Shown in pieces: positions 18,071-23,751 of a stretch of 23,751 bases of DNA. The stretch's first letter is position 1. The number at the start of each line of letters is the position of its first letter. Both the position numbers and the translations under genes were made by a program. The stretch is from a virus. The DNA lies in the IMG/VR virus record IMGVR_UViG_3300042890_003939, positions 1 to 23,751 of that record. One strand, written 5' to 3'. The notes under the pieces are model-generated. The model did no database searches and was not told where the DNA came from. It was given only the letters and a program-made list of their open reading frames with translations.

Positions 18071-18263
18071 TAACACAGTGAAAGTATATAATGCAAGCAC
18101 GGGAGCGCTGCATAGAGTTATTAATGTAGACGGTACTATCATATCACAACCTATTGTTATGGAGAGTGAGATGACTATTACAGTGCAACAAGGTACAGCA
18201 AAGGTTATAAAAATGTATAACATTAATAGTGGGAGTCTTAAGAAAAGCATGCCAATTCAATAA
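18036..18263 (+). CDS. 75-aa beta-rich protein with two-fold internal repeat
   Basis: A 75-residue protein. Two halves repeat the same pattern: VKVYNASTGALHRVINV (about 15-31) and IKMYNINSGSLKKSMPI (58-74), separated by GTIISQPIVMESEMTITVQQG. Small two-fold proteins of this kind recur in T4-like phages of aquatic bacteria, with no known role to me. AAAGG lies just upstream of ATG 18036, one of the few conventional ribosome sites here, consistent with a start inside another coding sequence. Confidence 0.72.
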   Translation: MTKKFIAQTGSNNTVKVYNASTGALHRVINVDGTIISQPIVMESEMTITVQQGTAKVIKMYNINSGSLKKSMPIQ

Positions 18264-18283
18264 TGGCTATTTAATATTTTTTA

Positions 18284-18291
18284 CTTAAATA
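18284..18291 (+). promoter_or_regulatory. late-like promoter (CTTAAATA)
   Basis: CTTAAATA 7 nt before ATG 18299 of nrdB. Confidence 0.45.
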
Positions 18292-18298
18292 TCACACC

Positions 18299-19282
18299 AT
18301 GGGACATAGTATTTTTGAAGAGCAAATTAGTCGTAAGCCAAACCTGTATCCGTGGACTGAACAGTTCATTGAAGCAATGCATAATGGTTTTTGGACGGAT
18401 AAAGAATTCAACTTTAAATCTGATGTACAGCAATTTAAAGTTGAACTAACTGATCAAGAGCGAGAAATTATTGTACGTACTTTATCCGCTATTGGTCAAA
18501 TTGAGGTAGCGGTTAAGACTTTTTGGGCCAAGTTAGGTGAGAATCTACCTCACCCTGCTTTATATGATCTTGGTATTGTTATGTCTAATACAGAAGTTAT
18601 TCATAACAACGCATACGAACGTTTGCTCAAGGTTCTCGAACTCGAAGACATTTTTGAAGAGAACCTTAAGCTTGAGTGGATCCAAGGGAGAGTCAAGTAT
18701 CTCCGTAAGTATACACATAGATTCTACAAGGACTCGAAGAAGCAATATCTATACGCTTTAACTTTGTTTACTTTATTCGTTGAGAATGTTTCTCTGTTTT
18801 CTCAGTTCTATGTTATCAATCATTTTGCTCGTTTCAAGAACGTTCTAAAGGATACTGATCAGCAAGTTAAGTATACTCGTAATGAAGAGAATATTCACGC
18901 TCTTGTAGGTATTCAAATTATCAATACTATTCGTGAAGAGCATCCTGAACTCTTTGATGAAGAGCTGACAGAGCGTATTGTAGCTGCTGCACATGAAGCA
19001 TTTAAATCGGAAAGTAAAATTGTCGATTGGATGGTTAATGGTATTAATGAACCCGGACTATCTGCTCCTATTCTTAAAGAGTTTATCAAGAACCGTATTA
19101 ATGAATCCCTTTCACAAATTGGCTTACCTAAGCCTTTTGAAGTAGATTCTACTATTTTAGAGTCTACAATGTGGTTCACGGAAGAATTATTGGGCAATAA
19201 TATGACCGATTTTTTCAGTTCTAGGCCCGTAGAGTACTCTAAGAAGTCTCAATGCTTTGACGAAGATGCATTATTTGGCTAA
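18299..19282 (+). CDS. nrdB: class I ribonucleotide reductase small subunit
   Basis: A 327-residue beta subunit that carries the metal/radical cofactor for NrdA. Visible ligands: E69 (IGQIEV; Asp in E. coli), E99 and H102 with Y106 four residues later (TEVIHNNAY, the E-x2-H-x3-Y pattern of tyrosyl-radical enzymes), E162 (LFVENV), and E197-x2-H200 (RNEENIH). The C-terminus (SQCFDEDALFG) fits an acidic tail that docks on the large subunit. The gene order nrdB then nrdA, split by a homing endonuclease, is reversed from the usual bacterial order. Confidence 0.96.
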   Translation: MGHSIFEEQISRKPNLYPWTEQFIEAMHNGFWTDKEFNFKSDVQQFKVELTDQEREIIVRTLSAIGQIEVAVKTFWAKLGENLPHPALYDLGIVMSNTEVIHNNAYERLLKVLELEDIFEENLKLEWIQGRVKYLRKYTHRFYKDSKKQYLYALTLFTLFVENVSLFSQFYVINHFARFKNVLKDTDQQVKYTRNEENIHALVGIQIINTIREEHPELFDEELTERIVAAAHEAFKSESKIVDWMVNGINEPGLSAPILKEFIKNRINESLSQIGLPKPFEVDSTILESTMWFTEELLGNNMTDFFSSRPVEYSKKSQCFDEDALFG

Positions 19283-19313
19283 TTGCGTTATACTCTATAG
19301 GTCGGGTAGTATA

Positions 19314-19321
19314 TATAAATA
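19314..19321 (+). promoter_or_regulatory. TATAAATA next to endonuclease start
   Basis: A perfect TATAAATA but only 1 nt before ATG 19323; if it acts as a late promoter the transcript would start inside the ORF. Confidence 0.35.
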
Positions 19322-19322
19322 T

Positions 19323-20042
19323 ATGAGAAAACCGTATTTTTATATTATTAAGCATATACCTAGTCAAAAATATTATGCAGGATGCAAGATTAATTCGAGA
19401 TCTAATTCTGTAGATTTAATGACTGAACAAGGATATCAAACTTCGTCACAAACTATTAAAGAATTAATACGTAAGGATACCTTACATATGTTTCAAATAG
19501 TTAAAATAAAACATTTTGAAACATCATACGAAGCTTTAACCTACGAAACAAGATTTTTAACAAAAGTAAATGCTGCAGATAATGTTATGTTCTATAATAA
19601 ACATAATGGTGGTAAGAACTTTGTTAATAAGGGTGGATATAAATTATCTGAGTCTACGAAGCAAAAGATGAAAAAACCTAAATCTAAAGAGACAGTTGAA
19701 AAGCAAAATCAAGAAAAACGAACAAGGAGCAAGGAAGTTTACAAAAAAATGGTTGAGACTCGTAAAAGCAGATACGATTCTTGGCATACGGAAGAACAGT
19801 TAGAGAAAATAAAACAGCATAATGCTACATGGTGGAATGAAGAAAATAGAAACAAGCATTCTGAGATAATGAAAGAGTATCATAAAAATAATCCTATAAG
19901 TGAGATAACTAGGCAAAAGCATAAAGAAAAAAGTAAGGGATCTAACAATGGTATGTTTGGTAAAAAACATAGTGAAACAACAAGAGAAAAGTTAAAGCTT
20001 GCCTGGAAAAAAAGAAAAGAAAATAAAGATACTCTTGAATAA
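19323..20042 (+). CDS. GIY-YIG homing endonuclease
   Basis: A 239-residue free-standing endonuclease of the T4 Seg/F-TflI type. GIY-YIG domain at residues 4-100: YFYIIKH for the first strand, KYYAGCK for the second, catalytic Glu at E75 (EALTYETRFL), and YNKHNGG. The second half is very Lys-rich (118-200) with NUMOD3-type DNA-binding motif GSNNGMFGKKHSETTREKL near residue 210. Such enzymes cut the same site in endonuclease-free relatives, spreading themselves. It sits between nrdB and nrdA; its codons look AT-richer than those of its neighbours. Confidence 0.9.
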   Translation: MRKPYFYIIKHIPSQKYYAGCKINSRSNSVDLMTEQGYQTSSQTIKELIRKDTLHMFQIVKIKHFETSYEALTYETRFLTKVNAADNVMFYNKHNGGKNFVNKGGYKLSESTKQKMKKPKSKETVEKQNQEKRTRSKEVYKKMVETRKSRYDSWHTEEQLEKIKQHNATWWNEENRNKHSEIMKEYHKNNPISEITRQKHKEKSKGSNNGMFGKKHSETTREKLKLAWKKRKENKDTLE

Positions 20043-20060
20043 CTTAGATTTAATATATAA

Positions 20061-20068
20061 TATAAATA
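20061..20068 (+). promoter_or_regulatory. late promoter (TATAAATA)
   Basis: A perfect TATAAATA, GATAC, ATG 20074: spacing 5. Confidence 0.7.
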
Positions 20069-20073
20069 GATAC

Positions 20074-21723
20074 ATGAGTAAAGATATATACTGGCTAAAC
20101 AAGGACTCTAGAAAATTTCTAGAGAGAGACTACCTCACGAAAGATGAGACACCAGAGCAGCGCATTAGAGATATTGCTGATGCTGCTGAAAGATATTTAA
20201 GTATAGAAGGCTTTGCTGATAAGTTTGAATCATATATGCACCAGGGGTTCTATTCTCTATCTACTCCTATCTGGAGTAACTTTGGTAGAGAACGTGGAGC
20301 CCCTATTTCATGTTTTGGAAGTTATATTCCAGATGATATGAATAAAATTCTTACTAAAATTGGTGAGATTGGTGCTATGTCTAAGATCGGCGGCGGTACT
20401 TCTGGTTACTTTGGTGCAATTAGACCTCGAGGTTCTATTATTAACTCAGGTGGTACAGCTACAGGTGTTCATCATCAATTGACTGTTTTCGATTCCTTAG
20501 TTAATTACGTATCACAAGGTAATGTACGTCGTGGTTCTTTCGCTGCTTATCTTCCTATTGATCATGGTGATATTGAAGAGTTTCTAGGTATTAGAGGTGA
20601 AGGTAACGACATTCAAGATCTCTCCATCGGTGTTACTATCACTAACGAGTGGATGCGTTCGATGGTAGAAGGGGATAAAGATAAACGTAAGATCTGGGGT
20701 CTTGTTATTAAGAAGCGCTTTGAGTCTGGTTATCCATATTTGTTCTTTACAGATAATGCTAATGATCAAGCTCCTCAAGTATATAAAGATAAAGGTTTGA
20801 AGATTAATCATTCTAATCTTTGCACGGAGATCTTCTTATCGAACGGTGATGATGAATCGTTTGTATGTGATCTTTCGTCTATTAACCTCGAACGTTGGGA
20901 CGATCTAAAAGATACTGATGCAATCGAAACGTTAGTATACTTCCTTGACGCGGTCATGACTGAATTTATTAATAAGACTGAAGGTGTTCCGTTTATGGAA
21001 GCGCCACGTAAGTTCGCTATTAATCAACGAGCAGTTGGTGTAGGTGTACTTGGTTGGCATTCATATCTTCAATCGAAGTCTGTTGCTTTCGAGTCTATGG
21101 AAGCGAAACTTATTAACGGTGAAGTGTTTAGTCTACTTCGTAAGAAATCTGATACTGCCTCAGAAGAGCTAGCTAGACTATTTGGTGAACCACCTCTGCT
21201 TGAAGGTTACGGTAGACGTAATACTACTACGCTTGCTATTGCTCCTACTACATCGAGTTCATTTATCTTAGGTCAAGTCAGTCAAGGTATTGAACCTCTT
21301 CGTGATAATTACTTTGTTAAGAATCTAGCTAAAGGTAAATTCTCTTATAAGAATCCTTATCTTGTTAAGCTACTTAAATCGAAAGATCAAGATACACTTG
21401 ATGTGTGGAAAGATATTCTTTCACATGGTGGATCAGTACAGCATCTAACGTTCTTAACGCAAGAAGAAAAAGATGTGTTTAAGACGTTTGGTGAGATTTC
21501 TCAAAAAGAAATTATTATTCAAGCTGCACAAAGACAGAAGTTTATCGATCAAGGTCAGTCATTAAATGTAATGGTTCCACCTTCTGCTAAACCTAAGGAT
21601 GTGAGTGAGTTATATATCTTTGCCTGGGAGCAAGGTGTTAAGTCTCTATACTATCAACGTAGTGCAAATCCTGCTCAAGAACTTGCAAGAAGTATTCTGA
21701 ACTGCGCATCATGCGAAGCATAA
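20074..21723 (+). CDS. nrdA: class I ribonucleotide reductase large subunit, short form
   Basis: A 549-residue catalytic subunit reducing ribonucleoside diphosphates to deoxy forms. Key residues are present: C80 (ISCFGSY) and C265 (FVCDLS) as the redox pair, N248-C250-E252 (NLCTEI) active site, Y526-Y527 (SLYYQRS) for radical transfer, and C544-x2-C547 at the tail (NCASCEA). It is about 200 residues shorter than E. coli NrdA and lacks the N-terminal ATP-cone, so dATP shut-off is probably absent. The frame opens at 19999, overlapping the endonuclease gene; ATG 20074 after the late promoter is chosen. Confidence 0.96.
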   Translation: MSKDIYWLNKDSRKFLERDYLTKDETPEQRIRDIADAAERYLSIEGFADKFESYMHQGFYSLSTPIWSNFGRERGAPISCFGSYIPDDMNKILTKIGEIGAMSKIGGGTSGYFGAIRPRGSIINSGGTATGVHHQLTVFDSLVNYVSQGNVRRGSFAAYLPIDHGDIEEFLGIRGEGNDIQDLSIGVTITNEWMRSMVEGDKDKRKIWGLVIKKRFESGYPYLFFTDNANDQAPQVYKDKGLKINHSNLCTEIFLSNGDDESFVCDLSSINLERWDDLKDTDAIETLVYFLDAVMTEFINKTEGVPFMEAPRKFAINQRAVGVGVLGWHSYLQSKSVAFESMEAKLINGEVFSLLRKKSDTASEELARLFGEPPLLEGYGRRNTTTLAIAPTTSSSFILGQVSQGIEPLRDNYFVKNLAKGKFSYKNPYLVKLLKSKDQDTLDVWKDILSHGGSVQHLTFLTQEEKDVFKTFGEISQKEIIIQAAQRQKFIDQGQSLNVMVPPSAKPKDVSELYIFAWEQGVKSLYYQRSANPAQELARSILNCASCEA

Positions 21724-21727
21724 TACA

Positions 21728-21734
21728 CTAAATA
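21728..21734 (+). promoter_or_regulatory. late-type promoter (CTAAATA)
   Basis: CTAAATA, ACTTT, ATG 21740: spacing 5. Confidence 0.55.
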
Positions 21735-21739
21735 ACTTT

Positions 21740-22381
21740 ATGAGATGGAAATATAATCTAAACGAAGGGGTAGGTGGAGATGATATTGAAAGTAAGCCAC
21801 AACAGATTTTTATTAATGCTATGGGGCCAGGAGGAGCCGCTGGTAGTAATATAAGAGTTGTTGAAAATACTATTTTCTTTTATGCAGATGTAACGGAGCA
21901 ATCAGCTCTTGATCTTAACGCGGTACTATATGAACTAGACGCTAAGCTTAAAAATACATATAACTTTTTAGGACCAGATTTTGTACCACATATTAAATTA
22001 CGAATTAATTCATACGGTGGCTCTGTATTTGCAGGCATGGCTATTCTTGATACTATTAGAAACCTTAAATCAGAAGTTCACACTTATATTGATGGTGCTG
22101 CTGCTTCAGCAGCTACGATTATATCAGTCGCTGGGAAAAAGAGATTTATAGGTAAGAATTCTTTAATGCTTATTCACCAACTATCATCCGGTAGCTATGG
22201 TAAGTTTTCAGAAATGGAAGATGATATGGAGAACAATCGACGTATTATGAAGATGATTAAAGATATTTATAAACAATATACAAAGGTACCAATGAAGCAA
22301 ATCGATGAGATTCTTAAACACGATCTCTGGTTTGACTCAGCTAAATGTCTTGAGTTTGGTTTGGTAGATCAAGTTCTATGA
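21740..22381 (+). CDS. ClpP-like serine protease
   Basis: A 213-residue ClpP-fold protease (peptidase family S14). Catalytic triad by position: S123 in DGAAASAAT (the G-x-A-x-S elbow), H146 in LMLIHQL, D195 in LKHDLW; the oxyanion GG lies in INSYGGSVFAG (90-99) and the family end FGLVD is present. The start YNLNEGVGG matches the [LI]-x-E/G prohead-cleavage pattern. In many phages ClpP-like enzymes are head-maturation proteases; an alternative is a Clp-type role with a host unfoldase. Coupled by ATGA to the next gene. Confidence 0.9.
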   Translation: MRWKYNLNEGVGGDDIESKPQQIFINAMGPGGAAGSNIRVVENTIFFYADVTEQSALDLNAVLYELDAKLKNTYNFLGPDFVPHIKLRINSYGGSVFAGMAILDTIRNLKSEVHTYIDGAAASAATIISVAGKKRFIGKNSLMLIHQLSSGSYGKFSEMEDDMENNRRIMKMIKDIYKQYTKVPMKQIDEILKHDLWFDSAKCLEFGLVDQVL

Positions 22382-22629
22382 TATTTGGTATTCTTTACGC
22401 AGTATGCTTTTTCATCTGCTACTTACCACAAATTTATAAAACCGTAAGATACAAGAGTGTAGAGGGGTTAAGCTTCTCTATGTTCTTACTCTCTCTTCTC
22501 GGTTATATCTTTTGTGGTTTATATATGATATACGGTGTAGGTTTTAATGTGGGTATGGCTATTAACAGCATATTAGGTACAACATGCTGTTTAATAATGA
22601 TGTTCTATATTATAATATATAGGAAGTAA
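22378..22629 (+). CDS. SemiSWEET / PQ-loop membrane protein
   Basis: An 83-residue protein with three predicted spans (about 2-16, 33-52, 57-80) and the PQ-loop signature YLPQIYKTVRYKSVEGLSF at residues 15-33. This is the three-helix unit of SemiSWEET sugar transporters, which dimerise to form a pore for sugars down a gradient; PQ-loop proteins also move other small solutes. ATGA-coupled to the ClpP-like gene. Length is normal for bacterial SemiSWEETs. Substrate unknown. Confidence 0.82.
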   Translation: MIFGILYAVCFFICYLPQIYKTVRYKSVEGLSFSMFLLSLLGYIFCGLYMIYGVGFNVGMAINSILGTTCCLIMMFYIIIYRK

Positions 22630-23751
22630 TTAATTAGGAGGGGATGTATTACCTGAACCTCCTTGAATACCACCATGTGTGTGATTCTTAAGAGAGACGC
22701 CATCAGCAATTACATCTACTTTAGATGTAATTGTCTTATCTGCATCAATTGTTCCCTTACATATTATATTACCTAATACAGTTAAATTACCACCAACTAT
22801 CAAATCACCTGATACTATTTGATTGCCTAAGACACTTAAACCTGGTTCAATTAAGATATCTGTACCACCTTTTATATTGATATTAGCACCATCGAGTTCT
22901 AGTAAGTCACCTGATGTAATAAACACGTGACCCGTTGACCCACCACCAGCACCACCTGTAATATTAACTTGAGCACCGCCTATATAGGTTATACCCTGAC
23001 CAGCTAATCTTAGAGGTCCGCTAGTACCAAACGTTATACCACCTGCAGCTGAATTAAAATCTAACTTATTACCAGCTTGAAAGTGTACATTACCAAAAGG
23101 TATATTTGACGCTACATCTTTCTCCTCATAATAAGGTGCAGATGTTTGCTTTGTTTTTATAGTCTTATCTCCATCGTAAGTAAGTTTATCGTTTACTTTC
23201 CTACCATTTGGATTTATAAAGACTGTATCAAAGTTAGCAGGAGCGGCACCTGCAGCTATTAAAATATCCTTACCGGAAAGCAACTTTATACTACCTCCAT
23301 TCCCCATCAACTGTTCATAAGGTGTAAGCTTCTTCTGTGTATCCTTATAAAACTCAGCCATATTTTTATGAGCTTTGTTCGGTTCGAAATTCTTACCTTG
23401 CGTGGAGCCTGTTTCCGGGTCAGGTTCATCACCCTTCGCTTCATGAACAGCGCCCGTTACATTACCAAAACCAGGCTGCATTACTTCCGGACTTGACTTT
23501 ATCGCTGCTAATTTTGATTGTTCAGCCATATATCCATCCATTAGCGGTGAATTATATAAATTAGTATGACCAGTTAAGATTGTAACATCACCGTAAACTC
23601 TATGCTCTGATTCTTGTGATACTAAATTATAACTACCTTTCGTAGTGTGGAAGGTATTACCGTTTGTAAGTGTTTGTCTATTATTAGGATTAAACTCTGA
23701 AGTTACTTGATTAGCAAATGTTAAATGACTACCGGATTTATGTGCGAGATG
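22630..23751 (-). CDS. baseplate spike (T4 gp5-like), 5' end outside window
   Basis: The minus-strand frame is open to the window edge, so the gene continues upstream; 373 residues are visible (an internal ATG at 23541 is not the start). The first visible part includes EHRVYGDVTILTGHTNLYNSPL, typical of T4-like gp5/VgrG spike proteins, then repeated short beta strands with a VGGNLTVLGNI rhythm of a triple beta-helix, and near the end LKNHTHGG, an H-x-H spike-tip motif that in P2-type spikes binds iron. It pierces the outer membrane during infection. A lysozyme domain, if any, would lie outside the window. Confidence 0.88.
   Translation of the reverse strand, partial: HLAHKSGSHLTFANQVTSEFNPNNRQTLTNGNTFHTTKGSYNLVSQESEHRVYGDVTILTGHTNLYNSPLMDGYMAEQSKLAAIKSSPEVMQPGFGNVTGAVHEAKGDEPDPETGSTQGKNFEPNKAHKNMAEFYKDTQKKLTPYEQLMGNGGSIKLLSGKDILIAAGAAPANFDTVFINPNGRKVNDKLTYDGDKTIKTKQTSAPYYEEKDVASNIPFGNVHFQAGNKLDFNSAAGGITFGTSGPLRLAGQGITYIGGAQVNITGGAGGGSTGHVFITSGDLLELDGANINIKGGTDILIEPGLSVLGNQIVSGDLIVGGNLTVLGNIICKGTIDADKTITSKVDVIADGVSLKNHTHGGIQGGSGNTSPPN

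Noticed and set aside
21740-22381. MRWK start of the ClpP-like gene as a link to the MRYK family
   Set aside because: The protein is a clear ClpP fold; the resemblance is limited to four residues.
22636-22672. AGGAGG...CCTCCT inverted repeat near the convergent gene ends
   Set aside because: It lies within the spike coding sequence, has a long loop and no T-tract; not convincing as a terminator.
23541-23541. ATG at 23541 as the start of the spike gene
   Set aside because: The frame stays open to the window edge and the upstream residues match gp5-type spike sequence, so the gene starts outside.

Overview
The window reads as part of the genome of a large, lytic, T4-like tailed phage. Evidence includes a class I ribonucleotide reductase pair (nrdB, nrdA) split by a GIY-YIG homing endonuclease, a flavin-dependent thymidylate synthase (thyX), two T4-lysozyme-like proteins, a ClpP-like protease, a phosphoribosyltransferase, a gp5-like baseplate spike, dozens of very small dense genes with ATGA/TGATG overlaps, and many TATAAATA-type late promoters. 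A secreted protein ending in a PEP-CTERM-like sorting tail (PES, hydrophobic helix, RRRR) suggests a host with an exosortase system; Verrucomicrobiota is the best guess, but this is inference.

Layout. 1-2291: small + strand genes, most behind GGGAAC-N5-TATAAT promoters. 2238-3872: a minus-strand trio (acidic membrane protein, 58-aa membrane peptide, PEP-CTERM-like protein). 3947-7140: seven members of an unrecognised protein family (start MRY[K], centre E-x-HPLFNFD), interleaved with small GGGAAC-driven genes. 7159-9475: another block of small GGGAAC-driven genes, including two ORFs that read in frame through an internal promoter. 9494-10330: acidic late protein, strong terminator, and a gene-free stretch with degenerate repeats. 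10331-12514: a metallophosphoesterase and four more MRYK-family genes. 12535-18263: late or structural-type small proteins, lysozyme-like protein, thyX, holin-like peptide, endolysin, PRTase. 18299-22629: nrdB, homing endonuclease, nrdA, ClpP-like protease, SemiSWEET/PQ-loop membrane protein. 22630-end: baseplate spike, running off the window on the minus strand.

Two promoter classes can be read by eye. Class A is [A/G]GGAAC, exactly 5 nt, TA[T/C]AAT; 16 sites were counted, one of them with a poor -10. Class L is the T4-late-like [T/C/A]ATAAATA or CTAAATA. In both, the start codon usually lies 5-8 nt beyond the -10 element. The commonest spacing is 6 nt for TATAAT and 5 nt for TATAAATA, and each puts the expected transcription start on the A of the ATG. 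The phage therefore appears to make mostly leaderless mRNAs, with downstream genes reached by ATGA-type coupling. This rule was used to choose many starts, several of them shorter than the longest ORF.

The strongest candidates for something undescribed are the 11-member MRYK/HPLFNFD family, the GGGAAC-N5-TATAAT promoter with pervasive leaderless starts, and the phage-borne PEP-CTERM-like and SemiSWEET-like proteins. No tRNA, CRISPR array or insertion sequence was seen.
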